Assembly: GCF_008329605.1 (NCBI RefSeq)
Contig: NZ_NPKO01000007.1
Span: 1 to 64,000, forward strand
Direction of reading: 5' to 3'
From: Mycolicibacterium sp. P9-64
GTDB lineage: Bacteria; Actinomycetota; Actinomycetes; Mycobacteriales; Mycobacteriaceae
Length of the DNA: 64,000 nucleotides
Positions 27,710 through 36,161 of this stretch are shown here, piece after piece. The notes beneath the pieces were generated by a model that searched no databases, was not told the DNA's origin, and saw only the letters and a program-made list of their open reading frames with translations. The position numbers were made by a program, and so were the translations under genes. The stretch's first letter is position 1. The number at the start of each line of letters is the position of its first letter.

Positions 27710-28063
27710 GTGGCGCAAGCGACCCAACCCCTCTACCAAATGAAGGCAGACTTCTTCAAGACCTTGGGCCACCCCGCGCGCATCCGCATCCTCGAACTGC
27801 TCGCCGAGCGCGAGCATGCGGTCTCAGAGATGTTGCCCATGGTCGGGGTGGAGCCGACCAACCTCTCACAGCAGCTGGCGGTGCTGCGCCGCGCGGGCCT
27901 GGTGGCCGGCCGCCGCGAAGGTCTGTCGGTTTCCTACACGTTGACCTCACCACGCGTTGCCGAGTTGCTGACCGTCGCCCGCGGGATCCTCAACGGCGTC
28001 GTCGCCGGCCAAGTTGAACTGCTCGCCGACGCCCCCGTCGCCTTCGGCGAACCCGGCCGATGA
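27710..28063 (+). CDS. ArsR-family winged-helix regulator
   Basis: 117 residues from the GTG at 27710, 8 bases after GAAGGAGA. The pattern QPLYQMKADFFKTLGHPARI, then ELLAEREHAVSEMLPMVGVE, then LSQQLAVLRRAGLVAGRREG and SVSYTLTSPRVAELLTVARG is that of Rv0081-type ArsR regulators. No metal-binding Cys motif, so it is probably not a metal sensor. It is nearly identical in architecture to the regulator at 31047 and to the deleted copy at 38610. Likely targets are the thiolase, PEP carboxykinase and hyc-like genes; inference from position. Confidence 0.87.
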   Translation: MAQATQPLYQMKADFFKTLGHPARIRILELLAEREHAVSEMLPMVGVEPTNLSQQLAVLRRAGLVAGRREGLSVSYTLTSPRVAELLTVARGILNGVVAGQVELLADAPVAFGEPGR

Positions 28064-28083
28064 CCTTGCTGCCAAGGCGAACG

Positions 28084-28100
28084 ACCGTCGGACCGACGGT
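28084..28100. terminator. Palindromic hairpin between convergent arsR and pckG genes
   Basis: ACCGTCGG-A-CCGACGGT, 8-bp arms, between a rightward gene ending at 28063 and a leftward gene ending at 28179. It can serve both directions. No U-run, as is usual in mycobacteria. Confidence 0.5.
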
Positions 28101-28178
28101 ACTTGCAGGGATGTGCAATTGATTGTGTTGCCCAATCCAGGCCAGTGGCGGACATGACCTCACTTGCCAGAAGGTGGG

Positions 28179-30044
28179 TCAGACCCGGTGCCCGGCCCGT
28201 GCGTCGGCGAGACGGGATTTGAGACCGGCCAGTTCCTCGCGCAATGCCTGCGGCAGCCGCTCACCGATGCTGGCGTACCACCGGTCGATGAGCGCTGTCT
28301 CGGTGGTCCACTCGACGGGGTCGACCTGGACGGCGGCCGCGACCGCGTCGACTACCACGCCGAGGCCGCCCAGTCCGCTCAAGTCCAGGCTGTCGGGTGC
28401 CGGGATGTCGCCGATCGGAGTCCGCACCGCGTCGGCGGTGCCCTCCATGCGTTGAATTGCCCATTTCAGGACGCGGGAGTTCTCACCGAATCCGGGCCAC
28501 AGGAAGGTGCCGTCCTCGCCGCGACGAAACCAGTTGACGTAGAAGATCTTGGGCAGCAGATCGGGATGGGTTTTCGTGCCCATGTCGAGCCAGTGCTGGA
28601 AGTAGTCGCCGACGTGGTAGCCCAGGAACGGCAGCATCGCCATCGGGTCCCGGCGCACCACCCCGACGGGGCCGGCCGCTGCGGCGGTCGTTTCCGAGGA
28701 CAGCGTCGAGGCTAGGAACACCCCGTGCTGCCAGTTCAGCGACTGTGTCACCAACGGGATGGTGCTCGCGCGACGCCCGCCGAAGAAGATTGCCGAGATC
28801 GGAACCCCTGCCGGGTCGTTCCATTCCGGTGCGACGGTGGGGCATTGCGCGATCGGGGTGCAGTATCGCGAGTTCGGATGTGCGGCAGGCTCGCTCGATG
28901 CTGGGGTCCAGTCTTGTCGTTTCCAGTCGGTGAGGTGGCGCGGTTTGCGGTCGGTGAGGCCTTCCCACCAGACGTCGCCGTCGTCGGTGAGGGCGACGTT
29001 GGTGAAGATCGTGTTACCGGCTTCGATGGTCGACATCGCGTGCGGGTTGGTGTGCACGCCGGTGCCGGGGGCGACGCCGAAGAAGCCGGCTTCGGGGTTG
29101 GTGGCGTAGAGGCGGCCGTCGGCACCAAATCGCATCCAGGCGATGTCGTCGCCGATCGTTTCCGCGGTCCAGCCCGCGAGCGTGGGTTCGAGCATGGCGA
29201 GGTTGGTCTTCCCGCACGAGGACGGGAACGCCGCGGCGACGTAGTGCACGACGCCCTCGGGTGAGGTGAGTTTGAGGATCAGCATGTGTTCGGCCAGCCA
29301 TCCCTCGTCGCGGGCCATTGTCGAGGCGATCCTCAGCGAGTAGCACTTCTTGCCCAGCAGGGCGTTTCCGCCGTAGCCCGATCCATAGCTCCAGATGGTG
29401 CGGTCCTGGGGGAAGTGGGCGATGTACTTGGTGTGGTCACACGGCCACGGCACGTCGGCTTGCCCAGGGTAGAGAGGTTTGCCGACCGAGTGCAGGCACC
29501 GTACGAAGTCGGTGCCGGCGTCGAGTCTGTCCCAGACCGCGGTTCCCGAGCGGGTCATGATCTGCATGGACACCGCGACGTAGGCCGAGTCGGTGATCTG
29601 GACGCCGAATTTGGGTTCGGCGGCATCGAGGGGGCCCATGCAGAAGGCGATTACGTACATGGTGCGCCCGGCCATGGCGCCCCGGTACTCCTCGGTCATC
29701 ACCGTCTTCATGTCGACGGGGTCCATCCAGTTGTTGGTGGGACCGGCGTCGGACTCGGCTTCCGAGCAGATGAAGGTGCGGTCCTCCACGCGTGCCACGT
29801 CCTCGGGGTCTGAGGCGCACCAGAACGAGTTGGGTTTGCGGGGTAGTCGTACGAAGGTGCCGCTATCGACGAGACGTGTTGTCAGGGTGCGCCATTCGTC
29901 GTCGGATCCGTCGCACCACACGATCTGGTCCGGTGTGGTGAGGTCGGCGACGTGATCAACCCAGGCAGTGATGTCGGGGTGCGTAGTGGGAGCCAGTGAG
30001 GTCTTGGAGATTGCGTCAGCGTGGGAGATGGTGGAGGCGGTCAT
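28179..30044 (-). CDS. pckG: Phosphoenolpyruvate carboxykinase (GTP)
   Basis: 621 residues from ATG 30044. GTP-type PEPCK marks: [19 protein letters not shown], the P-loop [13 protein letters not shown] with the reactive Cys, [24 protein letters not shown], and [13 protein letters not shown]. It interconverts oxaloacetate and PEP with GTP. A longer in-frame start at 30107 would overlap the neighbour and lacks similarity. Fifty-six bases separate it from the malic-enzyme-like gene on the same strand, so the two are probably co-transcribed; the pair joins C3/C4 carbon flux to the redox genes upstream. Confidence 0.95.
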   Translation of the reverse strand: MTASTISHADAISKTSLAPTTHPDITAWVDHVADLTTPDQIVWCDGSDDEWRTLTTRLVDSGTFVRLPRKPNSFWCASDPEDVARVEDRTFICSEAESDAGPTNNWMDPVDMKTVMTEEYRGAMAGRTMYVIAFCMGPLDAAEPKFGVQITDSAYVAVSMQIMTRSGTAVWDRLDAGTDFVRCLHSVGKPLYPGQADVPWPCDHTKYIAHFPQDRTIWSYGSGYGGNALLGKKCYSLRIASTMARDEGWLAEHMLILKLTSPEGVVHYVAAAFPSSCGKTNLAMLEPTLAGWTAETIGDDIAWMRFGADGRLYATNPEAGFFGVAPGTGVHTNPHAMSTIEAGNTIFTNVALTDDGDVWWEGLTDRKPRHLTDWKRQDWTPASSEPAAHPNSRYCTPIAQCPTVAPEWNDPAGVPISAIFFGGRRASTIPLVTQSLNWQHGVFLASTLSSETTAAAAGPVGVVRRDPMAMLPFLGYHVGDYFQHWLDMGTKTHPDLLPKIFYVNWFRRGEDGTFLWPGFGENSRVLKWAIQRMEGTADAVRTPIGDIPAPDSLDLSGLGGLGVVVDAVAAAVQVDPVEWTTETALIDRWYASIGERLPQALREELAGLKSRLADARAGHRV

Positions 30045-30100
30045 GGGTTCCCTTGAAAGGTCGAGTTTTGATGGGGCAGTACGCAAACGGAAGTCAGGAC

Positions 30101-30967
30101 TCAGCACGTTCGGCGCCTGCCCGGTGGAGGGAGGCCTAGCGTTCTGGCCACTTGTCGGGTGATGGCCGGAATGAGGAGGCGCTGATCGACGTCGGGTAGG
30201 ACGTCGCCAGACGGTGTGACCGTGGCGAGTGCCCGCGCGCAGCCAGCAAGCGTGTCGAGTGTCAGATGCGTTTCACCTCGGCCACATAGGGCGCTGAGCA
30301 GCCCGGGGAGGACGAGCTTGCCGTAGTCGAATCCGGTCGGTGGCAGCGTCAGGACGCGACCGGGTGCGACACTGTTGGGCGTGGTGCCGGCCAGGTCGAT
30401 GAGAAGGTCGTTGTGGAACATCACCCGGCACAGCGGGTAGGCCGCGGCATCGCGTTCACGCCACCCGGTGACCGAGCCGCCGCAGGCGGCGAGAATGGTC
30501 GGGCCGAGCCGCGGTGCGCGTTCGGCGTTGGTCACCACGATGCGTCCCTTACGGGACGCGATCCCCAAGTGTCGCAGAGTCCCCATCGCTGCGGCAGCCA
30601 GGGCCACGGTGATGAGGTCGAGTTCGGTGATCACAAGTGGCCCACCGTAATCGGCGACGCGCCGTTGCACGGTCGCCGACTCCGAGGAGCTCAATCCGAC
30701 GACGAATACTGCCGACATGGGCCAGGGCAGGTTGGTGATCCGGGACACCACGCTGCGGGCGTCGCCGTGAGCCAAGGGAAGACGTTCCGTACGCAGCGGG
30801 GTGCGATCGGAGATCAGCGCGGCATAGTCGTCCATCGCGGTCCACTCGGCACAGGGCTGGCTGCCTCTGGATGCGACTCCGATCACGCCAATCTCCATGC
30901 CGGAGAGCAACTGGACGGGCCTGACCGGCGTCCACGCGTCGACGCTGGGGTTGTTCGTCATCGTCAC
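30101..30967 (-). CDS. Malic-enzyme-like protein, degenerate or diverged
   Basis: 288 residues. The opening [20 protein letters not shown] and the middle [22 protein letters not shown] recall the NAD-binding half of malic enzymes. [20 protein letters not shown]-like [16 protein letters not shown], then [19 protein letters not shown] and [16 protein letters not shown] follow. The N-terminal Tyr/Lys catalytic region of true malic enzyme (about 400-560 residues) is missing, and no clean GxGxxG is seen. Its position before pckG suits a role in malate/oxaloacetate metabolism, but the assignment rests on faint resemblance. It may be a regulator or scaffold rather than an enzyme. Confidence 0.45.
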   Translation of the reverse strand: MTMTNNPSVDAWTPVRPVQLLSGMEIGVIGVASRGSQPCAEWTAMDDYAALISDRTPLRTERLPLAHGDARSVVSRITNLPWPMSAVFVVGLSSSESATVQRRVADYGGPLVITELDLITVALAAAAMGTLRHLGIASRKGRIVVTNAERAPRLGPTILAACGGSVTGWRERDAAAYPLCRVMFHNDLLIDLAGTTPNSVAPGRVLTLPPTGFDYGKLVLPGLLSALCGRGETHLTLDTLAGCARALATVTPSGDVLPDVDQRLLIPAITRQVARTLGLPPPGRRRTC

Positions 30968-30978
30968 GATGCCCTCTC

Positions 30979-31016
30979 TGCTTAGCTGTTTATGTTAGAA
31001 GTTCTGCAACTAGTGG
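30979..31016. promoter_or_regulatory. AT-rich operator/promoter element upstream of the malic-like-pckG pair
   Basis: Contains GCTTAGCTGTTTATGTTAGA then GTTCTGCAACTAGTGGG. The end AACTAGTGGG recurs as GCTAGTGGG at 31516-31525, next to the ArsR gene, implying a common binding protein. Confidence 0.4.
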
Positions 31017-31046
31017 GTGCGCGGAGGGCCGATGATTTCAGCCGAA

Positions 31047-31409
31047 TCAGTTCGTAGTGCCGCTGACCAGTTCGGATGTGGGTCGGTCTTCGAGCGTTTC
31101 GGCTTGTCCGGCGACGACGCCAGTCAGAATGGCCCGTGCAGTCGCCAGCAATTCGGCTACCCGCGGCGACGTGAGCGCGTAGGACACCGACAGCCCGTCG
31201 CGCCGGGCGACGACCAAGCCGGCGCGACGCAGGATCGACAGTTGCTGAGAGAGGTTGGCCGGCTCGATCCCGATTTCGGGCACCATCTCCGACACCGCGT
31301 GCTCGCGTTCGCTGAGTAATTCGAGCACCCGGATGCGGGCGGGGTGGCCGAGCGTCTTGAAGAAGTCGGCCTTCATTCGATAGAGCGGCTGTCTCGATGC
31401 CTCTACCAC
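31047..31409 (-). CDS. ArsR-family winged-helix regulator
   Basis: 120 residues from GTG 31409, preceded by AAGGAGAGCCC. RQPLYRMKADFFKTLGHPAR, then VLELLSEREHAVSEMVPEIG, then LSQQLSILRRAGLVVARRDG and SPRVAELLATARAILTGVV follow the Rv0081 pattern. No metal-binding motif. It lies between the hyc-like operon and the malic-like/pckG pair, all leftward. It shares most residues with the regulator at 27710. Confidence 0.87.
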   Translation of the reverse strand: MVEASRQPLYRMKADFFKTLGHPARIRVLELLSEREHAVSEMVPEIGIEPANLSQQLSILRRAGLVVARRDGLSVSYALTSPRVAELLATARAILTGVVAGQAETLEDRPTSELVSGTTN

Positions 31410-31485
31410 GGGCTCTCCTTCGGTATCGTCACATGGCGCCGGTGTTCGCTTCGACAGGCATGATGCGGTTTCCCAATATCGGTAC

Positions 31486-31525
31486 TTGCATACCTTAGCA
31501 ATCTAGCATAATTCCTGCTAGTGGG
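31486..31525. promoter_or_regulatory. AT-rich operator/promoter element upstream of the second ArsR gene
   Basis: TTGCATACCTTAGCAATCTA then GCATAATTCCTGCTAGTGGG. TTAGCAA and TGCTAG elements match those upstream of the thiolases and of the hyc-like operon. Probably the binding site of the ArsR proteins. Confidence 0.45.
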
Positions 31526-31581
31526 CATGAAATGGGTTGCGGTGGTACCAGGCGGGCCGACGGACGGTGAGTCGGGGCTGG

Positions 31582-33063
31582 TTAGAGGTCGTTGCCGGCA
31601 TAAGACTGATTGAAGCTCTTGTTGGTCAGCGGGAAGTCCGGGACGATCGTGTTGGCCATCGCGACGGGCAGAGCGGGCCAGTTGAACCACGACGGGTCGA
31701 CGATTTTGGACCGGGTGATCGTGCCGGTGTCGTCGAGTTCGACGCGATGCACGATCGTCCCTCGCCACCCTTCGACGATGCCGACGCCGCTGCACGCGGC
31801 CCCGGGCGCTGGTGGCGGGGTGCCGACGTAGTCCAGACGCAAGTCGGCGGCGTCGATGAGGTGACACGCCAGGGCGACCGAGGCCGCGAATTCGTCGCGG
31901 CGCACGATGTAGCGGGCCAGGACATCTCCGCCCGCCGCACTGATCGCGCTGACCGGCAGGGCGACGGTCGGATGGTCGAGTCGGGCGTCGGTGGCTACAC
32001 CGCTGGCGCGGGCGACGTAACCCAGGCAGCCAAGATCGCGGGCATGCTCGGCGCTGAGAATGGCGGTGCCTGCGAACCGGTCGTAGATCCCGGCGTTGCC
32101 CAGCGTGAGTGCGGCAACCTCGGCCAGGTCGACGGCGATCGCCTCGAGTTCGTAGGGGTCGGGCAGGGCTCTCAGGTGTACTCCGCCGGGTTGGATCGCG
32201 CCGCGCAGCAGGCGGTGCCCGGTCACGGTGTCATTGATCCGCAGGAGGCGTTCGCGGATGCGTTGGGCGTGACTGTTGGCCAGGGCGAAGCCGACGTCGT
32301 TGGCTAGTGCCCCTAGGTCGGTGGCGTGATTGTAGAGCCGTTCCAGTTCGAGCAGGAGTGCTCGCAACCGATGCGCCTCGTCGGGCACGGTGAGCCCGAG
32401 GGCGTCCTCGATGGCCAGACTGTGTGCCAGGGCGTGACCCACGGAGGTGTCGCCGCTGATCCGTTCGGCGATCTCGGTGCCACCATTCGCGGCGCGGCCC
32501 TCGAACAGTTTCTCGATGCCGCGGTGGACGAACCAGAGCCGGATCTTCAGGCGCAGAACGGTTTCCCCAACCACCGAGAACCGGAAGTGCCCGGGTTCGA
32601 TGAGCCCGGCGTGGACCGGCCCGACCGGGATTTCGTAGACGCCATCGCCGTCGACGGTGAGAAACGGGAAGTGCCCGCTGGCCGGAAAATCGGGTGGCGG
32701 CCCGGCGTCGGCGCGCATCGGATGCCAGTGCGGCGGCCAATGCGCGTGGCGCACCATGCGGCGCGGTCGCGGATGCCCGATCAGCTCAATCCCGTAGAGA
32801 TCCATCATCTCTCGCTCAAAACGCCCCGCTGGGAACGACAACGAGGCCAGCGAGCGCAGCACCAAGTTGTCGGTCGGCACGATGAGGGTGAGTTCCACGC
32901 GCCGGTCGGGCATCCCGGCGAGGAACAGTGACACGATCCGGACCGCGTCACCATCGTCGTGGGCGGCGACCAGCGCCAGCCGGTACCCGGCCGCGAGCAA
33001 TTCCTGCGTCACGGCGGGGTGTTCGTCGGCGCTGACCGTCCGTCGGCTGCGCTGCGCGCTCAC
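31582..33063 (-). CDS. hycE: Hydrogenase-4/formate-hydrogenlyase-like large subunit (NuoC-NuoD fusion) lacking NiFe cysteines
   Basis: 493 residues from GTG 33063, whose codon overlaps the stop of the upstream gene. The N part is NuoC-like (FEREMMDLYGIELIGHPRPR), the C part NuoD/HycE-like (RLKIRLWFVHRGIEKLFEGR, AHSLAIEDALGL, LLELERLYNHATDLGALANDVG). True hydrogenases have RICGxC near here; this protein has RISGDTSVGH (about 201-210), and its C terminus (DPSWFNWPALPVAMANTIVP) lacks the DPCxxC. It therefore cannot bind a NiFe centre and is better seen as an energy-converting hydrogenase-related subunit, like Rv0087. It is the last gene of a seven-gene operon. Confidence 0.87.
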   Translation of the reverse strand: MSAQRSRRTVSADEHPAVTQELLAAGYRLALVAAHDDGDAVRIVSLFLAGMPDRRVELTLIVPTDNLVLRSLASLSFPAGRFEREMMDLYGIELIGHPRPRRMVRHAHWPPHWHPMRADAGPPPDFPASGHFPFLTVDGDGVYEIPVGPVHAGLIEPGHFRFSVVGETVLRLKIRLWFVHRGIEKLFEGRAANGGTEIAERISGDTSVGHALAHSLAIEDALGLTVPDEAHRLRALLLELERLYNHATDLGALANDVGFALANSHAQRIRERLLRINDTVTGHRLLRGAIQPGGVHLRALPDPYELEAIAVDLAEVAALTLGNAGIYDRFAGTAILSAEHARDLGCLGYVARASGVATDARLDHPTVALPVSAISAAGGDVLARYIVRRDEFAASVALACHLIDAADLRLDYVGTPPPAPGAACSGVGIVEGWRGTIVHRVELDDTGTITRSKIVDPSWFNWPALPVAMANTIVPDFPLTNKSFNQSYAGNDL

Positions 33064-34529
33064 CGTGGCACCTCGAGTTGCGCGGCGGCGGTGTGGAACA
33101 ACTCCGTCAGCGGACCGGCGGTGACCCCGAGCGCGAAGCTGGCCGCCACGCCGATCAGCAAGGCGCTGGCGACGGTGGCCGGCACCGCGATGGACGGTGA
33201 CCCGGCTGCGGGCTCGCCGAGCAGCATCCGGCCCGAGTTGCGGACGAGCGCGGCGAACGCGACCACGATCAGCAGCAGAACGGTCGCCAGCTGCCAAGCC
33301 AGGCCGGCATCGGCCATGGCCCGCGCGATGGACAGTTCGCTGGCGAACATCGCGAACGGCGGCAACCCGAGCAGCACCAGCATGCCGATCGCGAACGACC
33401 CGCCGATCAGGCGGGAGCGTCGGATGACGCCGGTGATGTCGGGGATGGCGGTGGAATCGTGCGCGGCCTGCAGTTGCCCGCTCGCCAGGAACAACACCGT
33501 CTTGCCGATGCCATGGGCGAGGACGTGCAGCAGCAGCGCGGCGATCGCGAGTTTGGTGCCGGCCGCGGCGGCGATCGCGATCAGTCCCATGTTCTCCATC
33601 GATGAATAAGCCAGCATCCGTTTCAGGTCGGTGGCCACTGTCAGCAGCAGCGCCGCGACGGCGACGGTGGCCAGCCCGACCGTGAGCAAACCCCAGCGCA
33701 GAAACTCCGGTCCGACTGCGGTGTCGATGATCGGTTTGATCCGCAGCAGCATCGAGAAGGCGACCGAGAGCAGCACACCGCTCATCAAGGCAGACACCGG
33801 AGCCGGTGCCTGGCTGTGTGCGTCGGCCAGCCAGGTATGGAATGGGACCAGCCCGACCTTGGCCCCGTAGCCGATCAGCAGCAGCCCGCCCGCGAGGCGG
33901 GTGACGCCGGGATCCAGGCCGCTGGCGTGGGCGATGAGGACGTCGAGGTCCAGCGCGTGGCCGCTATCGGCGCCGGCGTGCTGCGCCGCGAAATAGAGGA
34001 GGATCGTGCCCAGAAATGCCATCGCGATCCCCACCGAGCAGATGATCACGTACTTCCAGGTGGCTTCCAGCGCGGTACGGGTGCGGCGGTGCCCGACCAG
34101 AAACGCGGTGATGACGGTGGTCGCCTCGATGGCAACCCAGATGACACCAATGTTGTTGGCCGACACTGCCACCACCATCGCAGCCATGAACGCAGGAGTG
34201 AGCGTGCCGTATAGGCGGGCGCCCGCGGGGCCGGTGTGGCCGTGGTCGAGTTCTGCGTTGATGTAGCCGATTCCCGCCCCGGTGCTCAGGGTGCCGACCG
34301 CGCCGATGACGATCAGCATCACCACCGACAAGGCGTCGGCCCGCAGCAGCCCGCCGGCCAACACGTGCGGGACCGACCCGACCCGGAGTGCGAGCGCGAC
34401 CCCGCAGCCCAGGATGGTCAGCGCGCCGAGCATGGTGAGGGTGGCGGTCCAGCGCCGCCAGCCGGCCGCAGCAGTGATCGCGGCGGCGCCCAGCAGCACC
34501 AGGATCGGTGCGAGCAACAGCAGTGTCAT
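33060..34529 (-). CDS. hycQ: Hydrogenase-4 HyfF-like proton-pumping membrane subunit
   Basis: 489 residues from ATG 34529; longer open frame upstream is out of family. About 14 membrane segments, antiporter-like (NuoL/M/N, MrpD) fold. The key charged residues are seen: Glu in IGVIWVAIEATTVITAFLVG, Lys in GYGAKVGLVPFHTWLADAHSQAPAPVSALMSG, and SSMENMGLIAIAAAAGTKLA with His in LLHVLAHGIGKTVLF. Corresponds in order and size to Rv0086. Likely moves protons or Na+ coupled to electron transfer in the neighbouring subunits. Overlaps hycE by 4 bases. Confidence 0.88.
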   Translation of the reverse strand: MTLLLLAPILVLLGAAAITAAAGWRRWTATLTMLGALTILGCGVALALRVGSVPHVLAGGLLRADALSVVMLIVIGAVGTLSTGAGIGYINAELDHGHTGPAGARLYGTLTPAFMAAMVVAVSANNIGVIWVAIEATTVITAFLVGHRRTRTALEATWKYVIICSVGIAMAFLGTILLYFAAQHAGADSGHALDLDVLIAHASGLDPGVTRLAGGLLLIGYGAKVGLVPFHTWLADAHSQAPAPVSALMSGVLLSVAFSMLLRIKPIIDTAVGPEFLRWGLLTVGLATVAVAALLLTVATDLKRMLAYSSMENMGLIAIAAAAGTKLAIAALLLHVLAHGIGKTVLFLASGQLQAAHDSTAIPDITGVIRRSRLIGGSFAIGMLVLLGLPPFAMFASELSIARAMADAGLAWQLATVLLLIVVAFAALVRNSGRMLLGEPAAGSPSIAVPATVASALLIGVAASFALGVTAGPLTELFHTAAAQLEVPR

Positions 34530-35191
34530 CAGTCGTGCAGCTCCTGGAGCGCGTCGAGGTCGGCGCCCCCGAATTTGTTGCGCATCCGGCCGGTGAGGAC
34601 GCCGATCACGATGACCGCGAAGAGCACGTCCAGGGACGCGCCGAATTCCACGATCAGCGGCACCCCGGCGGTCAGCAGGAACGCGGCAGCGGCGATCCCG
34701 TTGTCCAGCATGAGGAATCCCGCTGCCTGGGAGATGGCGTGGCGCCGGGTGGCCATCACGAACAGCGCGATCAGTACTACGGCGAATGCAGCGGGGACAG
34801 CGCCGGTGCCCGGTCCGGGCTCCAGGTTGACTACCGGGCGGGTGACGGCGAACGCCGTCACCGTCAGCAGCGCCGCAATCAGTAGGGAAGCGGTGGTGTT
34901 CACCAGTGGGGTGGCCTCGCGTTGTCCGTGTTGCTCTGCCCCGAGGGCGCGGATCAACAGCCGTGGCAGCAGCACCGCGCGCAGAATGGCGATGGCGGCG
35001 CCGACGAAGATCAGGGTGGCGTCGTGTTCGTGGACGCCCCGGACGATGGGGATCGCGGCCAGTGCGGCACCCTGCCAGGCCAGCAGTCGGATGATGGAGC
35101 GCAAGTCGCGACGCCACACGATGAGGACGGCGGCCAGGACCAGGGCGCCGGCGGCTAGGTCGATCGTGTTGGCGACGAAGGTGTCTGTCAC
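34529..35191 (-). CDS. hycP: Hydrogenase-4 HyfE-like membrane subunit
   Basis: 220 residues from GTG 35191, which has GAGGG upstream. Five or six membrane segments ([93 protein letters not shown]). It has the short NuoK-related HyfE shape and the size of Rv0085. The stop overlaps the start of hycQ by one base. It is thought to form part of the ion channel at the membrane arm. Confidence 0.83.
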   Translation of the reverse strand: MTDTFVANTIDLAAGALVLAAVLIVWRRDLRSIIRLLAWQGAALAAIPIVRGVHEHDATLIFVGAAIAILRAVLLPRLLIRALGAEQHGQREATPLVNTTASLLIAALLTVTAFAVTRPVVNLEPGPGTGAVPAAFAVVLIALFVMATRRHAISQAAGFLMLDNGIAAAAFLLTAGVPLIVEFGASLDVLFAVIVIGVLTGRMRNKFGGADLDALQELHD

Positions 35192-35201
35192 GGTGTTGCC
35201 C

Positions 35202-36161
35202 TCATGCCTGGGTGGTGAAGAAGTTGGCGGCGGTGACCGCCAGCAGCGCCAGCAGGAACGACCCGGCGAGCAGTTCGGGCACCCGGAACAGTCGCAGCTT
35301 GGCCAGGAACACTTCACCGCCGGCGAGCAGGATCGCCAGGACGGCGACTTTCGCTGCGATCGCCACGATTCCGATCGCGACGTCCGCGGCGCTCGGATCC
35401 GGGCCGGCGACGCCCCATGGGATGAACAAGTTCCCGAGCAGCGCGAGCAGCACCGTCAGACGCATCCCGGAGGCCCACTCGACCACTGCCAGGCGCGGTC
35501 CGGCGTATTCGAGGACCATCGCCTCGTGCACCATCGTCAACTCCAGGTGCGTGGCGGGGTTGTCGACGGGAAGCCTGCCCGTTTCGGCGACGATCACGAC
35601 AACCAGCGCGACGAAGGCCAGCACCCCGGGCAGCGACACAGCTTGTGCGGGGTTGTCGATGGTGTGGGCCACGATGGCGCCGAGGTTGGACGAGCCGGTC
35701 GGGATGGATAGCGCGAACACCGCGAGCAGGATGGTGGGTTCGACCAGCGCGGCGATGGTGATTTCGCGGCTGGCGCCCATTCCGCCGAACGAGGTTCCGG
35801 TGTCGATGCCGGCCAAGGTCAGCGCGACGGTGCCCAGGAACAGCAGGCCGACGACGGCGAACAGGTCGGCGACCGGGTCCAGCGGTGAGCCGGTCGCGAC
35901 GAGTGGCACGACGGCGATGATGAGCAGGGTAGTGCCGGCCAGGACGAGCGGTGCCGCCGTGAAGATCGCGGTGGTGCCGTGCGGGGTGATCTGCTGCTTG
36001 CGGAGCTGTTTGCGCAGATCGCGCCACGGCTGGGTCACTCCGCCGCCGGTCCGGCCCTCCAGCCGGGCCCGGACCTGGCGCGTCACCCCGATCACCAAGG
36101 GCGCGCCCAGTGCGACGCCGGTGATTTGGGCAGCGCCGGCGACATACGACATCAGGTTCAT
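35202..36161 (-). CDS. hycD: Hydrogenase-4 HyfC / NuoH-like membrane subunit
   Basis: 319 residues from ATG 36161. About eight membrane segments with the NuoH/HycD signatures [31 protein letters not shown]-like [23 protein letters not shown], and [30 protein letters not shown], where the acidic residues line the quinone or ion path. Matches Rv0084 (hycD) in order and length. It couples the hydrophilic arm to the membrane arm. Its start overlaps the end of the HyfB-like gene by four bases. Confidence 0.9.
   Translation of the reverse strand: MNLMSYVAGAAQITGVALGAPLVIGVTRQVRARLEGRTGGGVTQPWRDLRKQLRKQQITPHGTTAIFTAAPLVLAGTTLLIIAVVPLVATGSPLDPVADLFAVVGLLFLGTVALTLAGIDTGTSFGGMGASREITIAALVEPTILLAVFALSIPTGSSNLGAIVAHTIDNPAQAVSLPGVLAFVALVVVIVAETGRLPVDNPATHLELTMVHEAMVLEYAGPRLAVVEWASGMRLTVLLALLGNLFIPWGVAGPDPSAADVAIGIVAIAAKVAVLAILLAGGEVFLAKLRLFRVPELLAGSFLLALLAVTAANFFTTQA

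Noticed and set aside
34236-35711. Plus-strand 491-codon open frame
   Set aside because: Antisense to the complex operon subunits; no family signal.
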